The notes below the pieces were generated by a model. That model was not told the DNA's origin and searched no databases. It was given only the letters and a program-made list of their open reading frames with translations. Positions 45,251-52,985 of a stretch of 64,000 nucleotides of DNA are shown here, one piece after another. Where the stretch lies: NCBI RefSeq assembly GCF_037892195.1, contig NZ_JATACI010000002.1, forward strand, positions 3,348,001 through 3,412,000. Reading direction: 5' to 3'. The first letter of the stretch is position 1, and every line of letters begins with the position of its first letter. The translations under genes and the position numbers were made by a program. This DNA comes from Yoonia sp. GPGPB17. GTDB lineage: Bacteria; Pseudomonadota; Alphaproteobacteria; Rhodobacterales; Rhodobacteraceae.

Positions 45251-45920
45251 CGGGCATCCTTGCGCGCGTCATATGGCGTTTGCGGCCAAATCCGGGGGTA
45301 CGGGTGACGTCGAAACCCGCATCAGTGAGGGCTTGTCGCACGTGACCGGCGGCGGAATAGGTGGCGGCAGTGCCGCCCGGTTTGGTGTGTTGGCCGACGG
45401 CCTCCAGCAGGTCCGGCTCCCAGAGTTCAGGGTTCTTGGCGGGCGAAAAGCCGTCAAGAAACCATGCATCTGCGATACCGCCCCATGCTGGGAGGGTTAG
45501 TCGGGCGTCGCCGGTGACAACCAGCAATGTGGGGCCATTGGTGAGCGTGATTTGGTCTATTTGGGGGGTCCATTCAGACAGCAGCGTTTCTGCGAAAGAT
45601 GCTATCTGCGGGAAATGTTCAAGTGCTTCCCGCATATCGTGTAGTTGCATCGGGAAGGCTTCGAATGACGTGAAGTGCAGATGTCCGGGGTGTCCCGCTT
45701 CGGCCCATGCGGCCCATGTGACCAACAGGTTCAACCCGGTCCCGAAACCCAGCTCTGCGATCTGGAAATCACCGCCAAAACGCGCGGGCAGGTCGTTGCC
45801 TGCCAGAAACACATGCGCCGTTTCGGCCAGCCCGTCATCCAGCGAATAATAGGGATCATCAAAGGCTGTCGCGATCGGCACACCATCCCGCCAGTCGAGT
45901 TTTGCTGTCTGGTCTGTCAT
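45240..45920 (-). CDS. mnmD: tRNA 5-methylaminomethyl-2-thiouridine methyltransferase MnmD
   Basis: Completes mnm5(s2)U at tRNA position 34 by SAM-dependent methylation of nm5(s2)U. The 226-residue protein corresponds to the N-terminal (methyltransferase, formerly DUF752) half of bifunctional MnmC: LDWRDGVPIATAFDDPYYSLDDGLAETAHVFLAGN, the SAM loop IAELGFGTGLNLL, FTSFEAFP, and DAWFLDGFSPAKNPELW (near 150-166). The oxidoreductase half is encoded divergently next door (45968-46972). Start at 45920 (MTDQTAKLDWRDG). Confidence 0.9.
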   Translation of the reverse strand: MTDQTAKLDWRDGVPIATAFDDPYYSLDDGLAETAHVFLAGNDLPARFGGDFQIAELGFGTGLNLLVTWAAWAEAGHPGHLHFTSFEAFPMQLHDMREALEHFPQIASFAETLLSEWTPQIDQITLTNGPTLLVVTGDARLTLPAWGGIADAWFLDGFSPAKNPELWEPDLLEAVGQHTKPGGTAATYSAAGHVRQALTDAGFDVTRTPGFGRKRHMTRARMPDAE

Positions 45921-45967
45921 GCGCCTTTGCCTTACCACTGCGCCATCTTTGAGCGGAAGGATCGTGA

Positions 45968-46972
45968 ATGGCAACGGCAGATGTGACGGTCATGGGGGCA
46001 GGTGTTTTTGGCCTGTCGGTGGCCTATGCCTGCGCGCGGCGCGGGGCCGTGGTCCGGGTCATTGATCCGCATGGGGTGGCTTCTGGTTCCAGCGGTGGGC
46101 TGGTCGGTGCCTTGGCGCCGCATGTGCCCGAGAACTGGAATGCGAAAAAGGCATTTCAGTTTGAGAGCCTGATCATGGCCGAGGCGTTCTGGCGCGACGT
46201 TGCAGACCTTTCTGGCGTTAATGTGGGCTATGCCCGATCTGGCCGTTTGCAGCCGTTGGTGGACGCGCGGGCTGTGGCGCTGGCGCATGAGCGTGCTGGC
46301 ATTGCGGCTGAGCTGTGGCAGGGCAAGGCACAATGGGAAGTCATTTCAAGCGGTGAGGCCAACTGGATGCCGCCTTCGCCAACAGGGCTGGTCGTGCATG
46401 ATACATTATCTGCTCTCATTCACCCACGCCAGGCGACCCGTGCGTTGGCTGATGCCGTGGCCGCGCTCGGGGGCGAGGTTTTGGCCGAGGGCGACCCTCA
46501 GGGCAGGGTCGTTTGGGCGACTGGCTGGTCCGGGATGCAAGAGATTGGCGGCAATGGCGTTAAGGGGCAGGCCGCGTTGTTGCGGTTTGATGCGGCGGGG
46601 CAGCCGCAGTTGTTCGCGGATGCGCTACATATCATTCCGCATGGTGATGGCACAGTGGCCATCGGGTCGACATCAGAGCGCGAATTTGACGATCCATACG
46701 GTACTGATGAGGGCCTTGATGATGTGTTGGAACGCGCAACGCTCGCCTTCCCGATTTTGCACGGTGCGGAAGTCTTGGAGCGCTGGGCGGGTGTGCGACC
46801 CCGCAGCAAAAGCCGCGCGCCGGTTTTGGGCGCACATCCAACGCGAGACGGTGAGTATATCGCCAATGGCGGCTTCAAGATTGGTTTTGGGATGGCACCC
46901 AAGGTTGGTGAGGTGATGGCCGCGCTCGTTCTTGATGACGATGATCAGATACCGGGTGAGTTTCGTGCCTGA
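45968..46972 (+). CDS. FAD-dependent oxidoreductase, MnmC C-terminal-domain-like
   Basis: A 334-residue DAO-family flavoprotein. The Rossmann FAD motif is G10-A-G-V-F-G15 with the following acidic VIDPHG, and a second FAD contact near the C terminus (GEYIANGGFKIGFGMAPKVGEVMAALV). It begins exactly at the gene edge, divergent from mnmD with 47 bases between. In E. coli the two activities sit in one chain, MnmC, whose oxidoreductase removes the carboxymethyl group from cmnm5U. I infer this protein supplies that step in split form; a glycine/D-amino acid oxidase is the alternative. Confidence 0.82.
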   Translation: MATADVTVMGAGVFGLSVAYACARRGAVVRVIDPHGVASGSSGGLVGALAPHVPENWNAKKAFQFESLIMAEAFWRDVADLSGVNVGYARSGRLQPLVDARAVALAHERAGIAAELWQGKAQWEVISSGEANWMPPSPTGLVVHDTLSALIHPRQATRALADAVAALGGEVLAEGDPQGRVVWATGWSGMQEIGGNGVKGQAALLRFDAAGQPQLFADALHIIPHGDGTVAIGSTSEREFDDPYGTDEGLDDVLERATLAFPILHGAEVLERWAGVRPRSKSRAPVLGAHPTRDGEYIANGGFKIGFGMAPKVGEVMAALVLDDDDQIPGEFRA

Positions 46973-46986
46973 GGTTACATTGGTTG

Positions 46987-47045
46987 GGGCGCTGCCCCCG
47001 TCGTTACGCTCCTCCCCCAAGGTATTTTTGAACATGTGAAGATGA
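46987..47045. repeat. Rhodobacteraceae-type intergenic repeat element (putative)
   Basis: A GC hairpin GGGGC-GCT-GCCCC (46987-46999) is followed by CTCCCCCAAGGTATTTTTGAAC and GAAGATGA. Sequences of this sort (GC hairpin, then CCAAGGTATTTTT and GAAGATG) recur in intergenic gaps of Roseobacter-group genomes as I recall them; I know of no formal name. It fills the gap between two convergent genes, and the T-run may also terminate the plus-strand gene. Within this window I see one clear copy. Confidence 0.5.
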
Positions 47046-47064
47046 GGGGTTTTGTGCTTGGTGA

Positions 47065-47733
47065 TCAGGCTCTGAGGGCTTGGGCAAAGGGGAGGTGGCC
47101 TGTTTTGATCCAGAAGGTCGCGCCTTGATCCGTTGCAGTGATGTGCAATGGTGCACGTTCTGGCAGGCGCAGCCATGCGCCTTTGCCGAGCGCTTCGTCT
47201 TCTTCGGTTGCCGTGCCGGAGATCATTAACAGTTCGACGCCTCCTTGCGGGTTTTCTGCAAAGCTTGCGCCGGGTGCGAGCGTGATGTAGCGCACCGTTT
47301 CGCGTGCGTCTTCATGCAGGAGCTGTCCGCTCACCCCGTCGCCAATGACCGTTAGGTCAGCTGTCATATCCTTGCGAAACTGTGTGCGGTCCTCGGGATC
47401 AAACTGCCAGAGTTTGACGAAGATGGTGCAGCCTTGCTCTGCGCCGGGGGTGTGCGACGTCGTTGGCGGATTGCGTACATATGTGCCCGCCGGATAGTCG
47501 CCATGCTCATCCTGAAACACACCGTCAAGCACGATGAATTCTTCGCCGCCCGTATGTGTATGCGCCGAAAATTTGCTACCCGGCGCGTAGCGGACGACCG
47601 AGGTCGCGCGCGCCACTTCGTCGCCGATGCGGTCCAGCATACGGCGGTCGACACCGGGCATGGGCGAGGCTTTCCATGGGAGATCTTCGGACTGGATCAG
47701 GACCCGTTGGGTGAAGTCTGCATTGAGTTCCAT
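47065..47733 (-). CDS. cupin-domain protein (ChrR-like cupin)
   Basis: A 222-residue protein with two cupin barrels: [46 protein letters not shown] (about 46-91) carries the metal ligands H58, H60 and E64/E65; the second ([25 protein letters not shown]) lost them. The layout resembles ChrR-type cupins that sense singlet oxygen or store metal, without the anti-sigma part. It is the last gene of the 5-oxoprolinase operon, 9 bases after pxpA, and may aid that pathway or protect it; direct role unknown. Confidence 0.82.
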   Translation of the reverse strand: MELNADFTQRVLIQSEDLPWKASPMPGVDRRMLDRIGDEVARATSVVRYAPGSKFSAHTHTGGEEFIVLDGVFQDEHGDYPAGTYVRNPPTTSHTPGAEQGCTIFVKLWQFDPEDRTQFRKDMTADLTVIGDGVSGQLLHEDARETVRYITLAPGASFAENPQGGVELLMISGTATEEDEALGKGAWLRLPERAPLHITATDQGATFWIKTGHLPFAQALRA

Positions 47734-47742
47734 GCCAGCTCC

Positions 47743-48501
47743 TTATAGCGATGCGATTGTGATACCGGCCTCGGTCAGGTGCCGCCGGATGCCTGCCGCC
47801 ATTGCAACAGCACCCGGGGTGTCGCCATGCAAGCAGATGGTATCGATCTGACAGGGTATCTGTTTGCCGGATTCGGCAATGATGGCACCTGCCTGCAGCA
47901 TTTTCAGAATGCGTGGGGCCGCGACGTCTGCGTCGTGCAGGACGGCACCGGGTTTGCTGCGATCCACCAGCGTTGCGTCATCGTTGTAGGCGCGATCGGC
48001 GAAGATTTCGCCCGCCCAGTTGCAGCCAAGGTCGCGTACGACCTCTTCCATGGCGGTCGCGGCGAGTACCATGATCACGATGTCTGGATCCACATCGAGG
48101 GCGGCCTGATAGCAGGCTCTTGCCAGCCCGTGATCGACTGAGGCCATATTGGAAAGCGCGCCATGGAGCTTTAGGTGCCTGACCGTACCGCCCGCACGTT
48201 TGGCCATCGCTTGGGCCGCGCCGAGTTGATAAGCAACTGCATTGGCAATCTCATTGTGGGGCATGGGCAGTTTCCGACGCCCAAACCCCTTGAGGTCCGC
48301 AAAGCCCGGATGTGCGCCGATGCTGACACCATTGGCCACCGCGAGCCGCATGGTCTCGGCCATCACATCGGGGTCGCCCGCATGAAACCCACAGGCGATG
48401 TTGGCGGATGAGACGATATCGAGCAGTGCCGCATCATCGCCCATGCGCCATGGCCCAAAGCCTTCACCCATATCTGAATTGAGATCGACGGTGCGTGTCA
48501 T
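47743..48501 (-). CDS. pxpA: 5-oxoprolinase subunit PxpA (LamB/YcsF family)
   Basis: One of three subunits of the ATP-dependent bacterial 5-oxoprolinase that hydrolyses 5-oxoproline (pyroglutamate) to glutamate. The 252-residue protein has the family signature VDLNSDMGEGFG at its start, SSANIACGFHAGDPDVM, GAHPGFADLKGFGRR and VRHLKLHGALSN, all seen intact. The three subunit genes follow in order pxpB, pxpC, pxpA on this strand, with a 1-base gap to pxpC. Pyroglutamate arises by glutamine cyclisation or in glutathione turnover; note gshA in the window. Confidence 0.93.
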   Translation of the reverse strand: MTRTVDLNSDMGEGFGPWRMGDDAALLDIVSSANIACGFHAGDPDVMAETMRLAVANGVSIGAHPGFADLKGFGRRKLPMPHNEIANAVAYQLGAAQAMAKRAGGTVRHLKLHGALSNMASVDHGLARACYQAALDVDPDIVIMVLAATAMEEVVRDLGCNWAGEIFADRAYNDDATLVDRSKPGAVLHDADVAAPRILKMLQAGAIIAESGKQIPCQIDTICLHGDTPGAVAMAAGIRRHLTEAGITIASL

Positions 48502-48502
48502 G

Positions 48503-49522
48503 TCAGGGCCTTTCAAGATCGTCACCGGGGGTCGCCCCACTGATCAATTGGTAGCGGAGCAGATCGGCAATGTCATGGGGATCACGGATCATCGGCTGGC
48601 ACAATTTGGTGATGGCGCGCAGTTGTGCCTCATGCGAGGTGGCTGTTGCGTCCGCCTCGGCGATTGTTAGGAACGTGAACTGCAACGGTGTGTCTGGTGC
48701 CGCTTGGGCGATTGTGGGTAGGTCAGCTGGGATAACGCTGCCGATGCGGGGGTAACCTCCGATGGTCTGACATTCGGCCAGCAAAACATAGGGCACACCT
48801 TCGCCTGTGATTTGGATATCACCGGGGACGATGAGATCGGAGACATGGGTCAGGGCACCCGACGTACTGAAACTGTCGCCTGTGTAGTCCAGCCTGACCC
48901 CTTGTCTGTTGCCACTCTGGCTGCGGTGGAACTGCGTGTTGCAGAACGCATCTTTGGTCTGAGGATCGAAGAAATCCGTTTGCGGTCCGGGCATGATCCG
49001 TATCGTGCCACCTGAAAACCGATCCGGGGCGGTCAGCCTTTGTTGCGCACGCATTCTGTTGAGGTCCGATCCAAGGGGCAGCCTGTCACCCGGCTGCAAG
49101 CGCGCGCCGATGCCTGCCGTCAAATGGGTGGCGCGACTTCCCATAATGGGGTCTGTTGCGATGCCGCCCGCCAGGCGCAGGTAGCCGTAGACCCCTCTTT
49201 GCGCAGCGCGGATGGTCAGTTTCGCTTGGGCTGGCAAAAATTGGGTCGTGTTGTGCGGCACGGGCGTGCCGTCGATATCTGCTTGCATAACCGCACCGGT
49301 CAGCGCGATGCGTGTCGCTTGATCCACGCTGAATGTACCGCCAAATCCCATCATTTCGACGACGGCATCCGCCGGGTTGAGGCCTAGCAATGCTGCCCCT
49401 TCCAACAGGGCCAACGGGTCGGCGGCACCGCCTGTCGGCAACCCCTGTGCTTGCCAACCGGGACGCCCAAGATCTTGGACGGTCAGGCCGGGACCAGCGC
49501 TATGAACGGTTAGGGTTGCCAT
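48503..49522 (-). CDS. pxpC: 5-oxoprolinase subunit PxpC (biotin-dependent carboxyltransferase family)
   Basis: A 339-residue protein with the family signatures LTVHSAGPGLTVQDLGRPGWQ (near the start), GAADPLALLEGAALLGLNPADA, GYLRLAGGIATDPIMGSRATH and, late, GGYPRIGSVIPADL. Together with PxpB and PxpA it forms 5-oxoprolinase. The start codon overlaps the pxpB stop by one base. Not to be confused with urea amidolyase, which it resembles in fold. Frame is intact. Confidence 0.92.
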   Translation of the reverse strand: MATLTVHSAGPGLTVQDLGRPGWQAQGLPTGGAADPLALLEGAALLGLNPADAVVEMMGFGGTFSVDQATRIALTGAVMQADIDGTPVPHNTTQFLPAQAKLTIRAAQRGVYGYLRLAGGIATDPIMGSRATHLTAGIGARLQPGDRLPLGSDLNRMRAQQRLTAPDRFSGGTIRIMPGPQTDFFDPQTKDAFCNTQFHRSQSGNRQGVRLDYTGDSFSTSGALTHVSDLIVPGDIQITGEGVPYVLLAECQTIGGYPRIGSVIPADLPTIAQAAPDTPLQFTFLTIAEADATATSHEAQLRAITKLCQPMIRDPHDIADLLRYQLISGATPGDDLERP

Positions 49523-50256
49523 CAGCGCAGTACCTCACAGGTGGCGCCGCCGTTGGTGTGGGTATCTGCCTGTATCGCGCGGAATTCCATGTCCGAGACA
49601 GCTTTGAACTGGACGGCATCGCCCGGCTCAAAAGCGAAGGGTATGGGCTTTTCAGGCAGATACACGCGGAATGCGGTTTGCCCGATATGACGCCAGCCGG
49701 TTGGCGCATCCGCTGCCCAGATGATCAATTGACGGACGGCTGTGATCAGTGCCCCACGGGGCAGACTTTTTGTCAGTTCTGTCTGGCGGGGAATGTTCCA
49801 CTGTGGCGGCAACATGCCCAGATAGGGCTGACCGGGGGCAAAGCCGATGGCGATGACCCTTACCGTTGTTGCCTCGATTTGCGCGACCGCCTGAGCCGGT
49901 GTCAGACCTGCCAACCCAGCAGCCTCGTCCAGCTGTGGTGCGAATTCTGCCCCGAAGACAGCCGGGATGCGCCATAGGCGGCGTGGCCCGAAATCATCTG
50001 TTTTATGGGTGTCGATCAGCGCCACAAGGGCCTTGGTTACCGCCTGGCGGTTCGTGGCTTCGGGGGCAAATCCTACACGTACCGAAACCAGCGATGATGC
50101 AACCTCTGTTACGCCCGGGATGGCGGCTTCGTCGACCAGATCGCGAAAGCTGAGCGCACGGGCGTTCGCCTCTTCCGTCAGGATGCGCGAAAACCGGATC
50201 AGAACGCCATCGACCCCTAACGGGCTTATCTCCGGGGCGTGTTCATTCGCGGTCAT
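49522..50256 (-). CDS. pxpB: 5-oxoprolinase subunit PxpB (KipI-like)
   Basis: A 244-residue protein of the KipI/AHS1 family: SPLGVDGVLIRFS at the front, then the typical WRIPAVFGAEFAPQLDE and IAIGFAPGQPYLGMLP, and the RQTELTKSLPRGALITA turn. Second gene of the operon: rhodanese, pxpB, pxpC, pxpA, cupin. Start at 50256 (MTANEHAPEIS), nine bases after the rhodanese gene stop. Confidence 0.92.
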   Translation of the reverse strand: MTANEHAPEISPLGVDGVLIRFSRILTEEANARALSFRDLVDEAAIPGVTEVASSLVSVRVGFAPEATNRQAVTKALVALIDTHKTDDFGPRRLWRIPAVFGAEFAPQLDEAAGLAGLTPAQAVAQIEATTVRVIAIGFAPGQPYLGMLPPQWNIPRQTELTKSLPRGALITAVRQLIIWAADAPTGWRHIGQTAFRVYLPEKPIPFAFEPGDAVQFKAVSDMEFRAIQADTHTNGGATCEVLR

Positions 50257-50265
50257 GGGCCGGGT

Positions 50266-50667
50266 CTAAGAGGTCTTGCCAGAACTGTCGATGGGGCCTG
50301 CGGCTTTGGTCCATCCCGTGAAGCCTTCTTTAAGATGCGCTGCCGCAAACCCCATGTCATTCAGTGCGGCTACTGTCAGCGCGGACCGCCAACCTGACGC
50401 ACAGTGAAAGACAAAGGTACGGTCTTCCCCGAAGATGTCCTTGAAGTAGGGGCTGTCCGGATCAATCCAAAACTCGGCCATACCGCGCGGACAGTGAAAG
50501 CTGCCCGGGATTGATCCGCTGCGTTGGCGCTCGCGGATATCACGCAGATCGACAAAGGTGACATTCGGGTCTTCCAGCATCGCGATAGCGTCGTTTGTTT
50601 CGATTTCTTCAATCCGGGCGCGCGCGGTTGCAACAAGATTGGCAGACGAGATTTTGAGTTTGGGCAT
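50266..50667 (-). CDS. single-domain rhodanese
   Basis: A 133-residue single-domain rhodanese. TFVDLRDIRERQRSGSIPGSFHCPRG (the CH2A/B elements) precedes the active loop H-C-A-S-G-W-R-S-A (near residue 90). Such proteins move sulfane sulfur, and the CASGWRS loop is common in alphaproteobacterial homologues. First gene of the 5-oxoprolinase operon. The start at 50667 (MPKLKISSANL) is chosen over an open frame upstream to 50772 because the latter has no rhodanese homology. Confidence 0.87.
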   Translation of the reverse strand: MPKLKISSANLVATARARIEEIETNDAIAMLEDPNVTFVDLRDIRERQRSGSIPGSFHCPRGMAEFWIDPDSPYFKDIFGEDRTFVFHCASGWRSALTVAALNDMGFAAAHLKEGFTGWTKAAGPIDSSGKTS

Positions 50668-50845
50668 GGTGATCCTGCAGTTTGGGTATGTCTTAGTTGC
50701 GCATATGGCAGGTGTGGATGTCCAGATGCCAGCTCTACGAACTGCAACAATCCATGACGCCGATATGATCAAGGTTCATTTCCCATAAGGCCGTAGAGGT
50801 GGTTCACACTGCGGTCAAAGCTTATTGAATATGGAGACCCCTAAG

Positions 50846-51565
50846 ATGCGCACGACCTACATTTTGATGCTTTGTCTGTTGGCTGCGACGGGCAGCACCG
50901 CCGTTGCACAAGAAGATACCGAAAATGCCGATACGATGACCGATGAAGTCATGGAAGAGGTTTTGGCCGAAGACGCAATGGCTGACGAGGTGATCGAAGA
51001 AGACATGGCCGAAGACGCGATGGCCGATGAGGTGATGGAAGAAGACATGGCCGAAGATGCGATGGCCGATGAGGTGATGGAAGAAGACATGGCCGAAGAC
51101 GCGATGGCCGATGAGGTGATGGAAGAAGAAACGCCAAGCCTTGAAGAGGTGGCAGCCTCGGACCCAGATCTGGGTGTGCGCGTCAACGATGAGGGTGAGG
51201 TTGACGCGATGGTCATGCTGTCTGACGTGCTGTTCTCATTTGGTGATGCCTCACTGAATCCTGCGGCACTGGATGTGCTGGCGGGTGTTGCAAACAAGCT
51301 CAGTGAGGTTCCATCGCTGGAAATCACAGGCCATACGGATGCCATTGGCGACGCTGATTTTAACCTTGCCTTGGGGCAGCGTCGTGCGGACGCCGTGCGC
51401 GATTGGCTGATCGCGAATACCGAATTCTCAGCCGACGCGATTACGGCACGCGGCGTGGGCGAGGCTGACCCGATCGCTGCCAACCGCACAGAAAGCGGCG
51501 CCGACAACCCTGAAGGTCGTGCGCAGAACCGGCGTGTTGAATTTACCTTGCCTGACGCAGGCTAG
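50846..51565 (+). CDS. OmpA-family protein with acidic tandem repeats
   Basis: A 239-residue exported protein: signal peptide MRTTYILMLCLLAATGSTAVAQ, then an acidic region (about 25-100) of four near-identical 14-residue repeats (M-A-E-D-A-M-A-D-E-V-M-E-E-D), then an OmpA C-terminal domain (about 120-238). The latter has LFSFGDASLNPAALDVLAG, ITGHTDAIGDADFNLALGQRRADAVRDWL and RAQNRRVEFTL with the peptidoglycan-binding Asp and Arg. No membrane barrel precedes it, so it is a periplasmic or surface peptidoglycan-binding protein with a flexible acidic spacer. GGAG lies 9 bases before the ATG at 50846. Confidence 0.88.
   Translation: MRTTYILMLCLLAATGSTAVAQEDTENADTMTDEVMEEVLAEDAMADEVIEEDMAEDAMADEVMEEDMAEDAMADEVMEEDMAEDAMADEVMEEETPSLEEVAASDPDLGVRVNDEGEVDAMVMLSDVLFSFGDASLNPAALDVLAGVANKLSEVPSLEITGHTDAIGDADFNLALGQRRADAVRDWLIANTEFSADAITARGVGEADPIAANRTESGADNPEGRAQNRRVEFTLPDAG
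50963..51130 (+). repeat. four tandem 42-bp coding repeats
   Basis: Four in-frame copies of a 42-bp unit (50963-51004, then three more) encode 14-residue acidic repeats in the OmpA-family gene. The second to fourth copies are almost identical at DNA level (only synonymous or single changes); the first is diverged (ATC for ATG, Ala GCA/GCT). Such arrays change in number by slippage, so copy number could vary among strains. Confidence 0.85.
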
Positions 51566-51594
51566 CGGTAAACAAAAAGGAATGATTTGTGGCT

Positions 51595-51631
51595 TACGGC
51601 TGGGGCAACCCGGCCGTAGTTTTTGTTTTTT
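51595..51631 (+). terminator. strong Rho-independent terminator
   Basis: A 10-bp stem TACGGCTGGG/CCCGGCCGTA (51595-51604 with 51609-51618, one G-T pair) and a GCAA loop are followed by GTTTTTGTTTTTT. It lies 30 bases after the OmpA-family stop and ends that single-gene unit. Confidence 0.9.
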
Positions 51632-51727
51632 CCCTTCCAAATCGTGGTTGGCTTAGCCCTACAATACTCGCATCCAGCTCGCCGACTTTGCGCCTCGGGC
51701 GGGTTTGAAACGACACATCTTGTCAGT

Positions 51728-51755
51728 TTGAAATTGCGAGCACCGTGTCTAGAAA
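51728..51755 (+). promoter_or_regulatory. possible promoter of the second RND operon
   Basis: TTGAAA (51728-51733), 16 bases, then TAGAAA (51750-51755) resembles a housekeeping promoter, 85 bases ahead of the adaptor start. The -10 box is a 4-of-6 match only. The rest of the gap 51632-51839 shows no gene or RNA that I can identify. Confidence 0.3.
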
Positions 51756-51839
51756 CTCTTACAAGAAGTGCCTATCTAGCGCCTCAGGGCCGCGAGAAGC
51801 TTCCTTTGCTGGCCTAAAGAGATTTTGAAGGAACGCCTG

Positions 51840-52985
51840 ATGGCACAAGATATAGAGCCGAATCTGGTAAGCAAATTGACATTTGATACAGATAAAGGGG
51901 CGGGACGCTCCAAGTGGGTGTCGGGTTTTCTGGCCCTGCTTTTGATTGGCTGGATGGGCAGTGGTTATGTCATTCCCAGCGAAGCTGCCGAAGATGAGGC
52001 CGTCGCAGCACCCGTGAAAGCCGCGATTGCCGTCGCTGTGATGCCCTCCGATGCGCAGGATGTGCAACTGGTATTGACAGCCGAAGGCCAGTCCGAACCC
52101 GACCGCGCCACCAACATTCAGGCCGAAGCAAGTGGGCAAGTTGTTTCTGTATCTGCCGCGCGCGGTGATCTGGTGACAGCGGGACAAGAGATTGGCCGGA
52201 TCGACGCCGAGACGATCGAAGCCCAATTGCGGCAGGCCCAGACCCAGCTGGATCAAGCCCGCCGGGACCTGAACAACGCCATGGCTTTGCAGGATCGTGG
52301 TGTTGCCACCGAAGACCGTGTCGCCGCTGCACGTGCCGCGAAAGCAGCGGCAGATGCGGCTGTGACCGCAGCAGAAGAACAGCTGGAAAATACGATTATC
52401 CGCGCACCCTTTGCCGGTCGGTTGAATGATATGACCTTGGACGAAGGTGAATTCGTTGATGCCGGAAACGTTGTCGCCGAGGTGCTGGACAATGATCCGC
52501 TGACCGTGGTCATTCAGGTGCCCCAACAGGCCCTTTCGCGAATTCACAACGGCCAAATGGCCCAGGTGCGGTTTATTACAGGTGAGGAACGATCAGGTAC
52601 GGTCAGCTTTGTTGGTGCCAATGCGGATCAGCAAACCCGCACCTTCCGGGTCGAAGTGACGGTCGACAACCCCGACAGCGAGATGCCGGCTGGCCTCAGT
52701 GCGCGTATTGTTATCCCGACAGGGCAAGCGCGCGGGCATTTTGTGTCGCCTGCGATCCTGTCACTCGGCACCAATGGTGATCTGGGGATCAAGACGGTGC
52801 AAGAAGACAATACGGTCGCCTTTGCGCCCATTGCGATCGTGCGTGCGCAGACAGATGGGGTGTGGATCACCGGGTTGCCAGAATCCGCGACGATCATCAC
52901 TGTAGGCCAAGGCTTTGTGAATGCGGGCGATGTGGTTGATCCGCGTCCGGCGGCGGCTGAGCAGACCGCGGGTGTATCGCAATGA
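51840..52985 (+). CDS. RND efflux periplasmic adaptor, second pump
   Basis: A 381-residue HlyD/AcrA-type adaptor. A membrane anchor (about 28-46) is followed by the barrel-sandwich part (ASGQVVSVSAARGDLVTAGQEIGRID), a short coiled hairpin (about 125-190), the second lipoyl half (NTIIRAPFAGRLNDM) and the beta-barrel (VIQVPQQALSRIHNGQMAQVRF). Start at 51840 has AAGGA 7 bases upstream. Coupled to the pump gene by ATGA. No outer-membrane partner is adjacent. The coiled hairpin is shorter than in the first pump's adaptor. Confidence 0.9.
   Translation: MAQDIEPNLVSKLTFDTDKGAGRSKWVSGFLALLLIGWMGSGYVIPSEAAEDEAVAAPVKAAIAVAVMPSDAQDVQLVLTAEGQSEPDRATNIQAEASGQVVSVSAARGDLVTAGQEIGRIDAETIEAQLRQAQTQLDQARRDLNNAMALQDRGVATEDRVAAARAAKAAADAAVTAAEEQLENTIIRAPFAGRLNDMTLDEGEFVDAGNVVAEVLDNDPLTVVIQVPQQALSRIHNGQMAQVRFITGEERSGTVSFVGANADQQTRTFRVEVTVDNPDSEMPAGLSARIVIPTGQARGHFVSPAILSLGTNGDLGIKTVQEDNTVAFAPIAIVRAQTDGVWITGLPESATIITVGQGFVNAGDVVDPRPAAAEQTAGVSQ

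Noticed and set aside
50963..51130. Regular 42-bp repeat as a possible CRISPR array
   Set aside because: The units are contiguous, in frame, and lack spacers; they encode a peptide repeat.
50857..51507. Ser-rich open frame on the minus strand, 216 residues
   Set aside because: It is the shadow of the acidic repeats in the OmpA-family gene; composition is only SSAIAS-type repetition.
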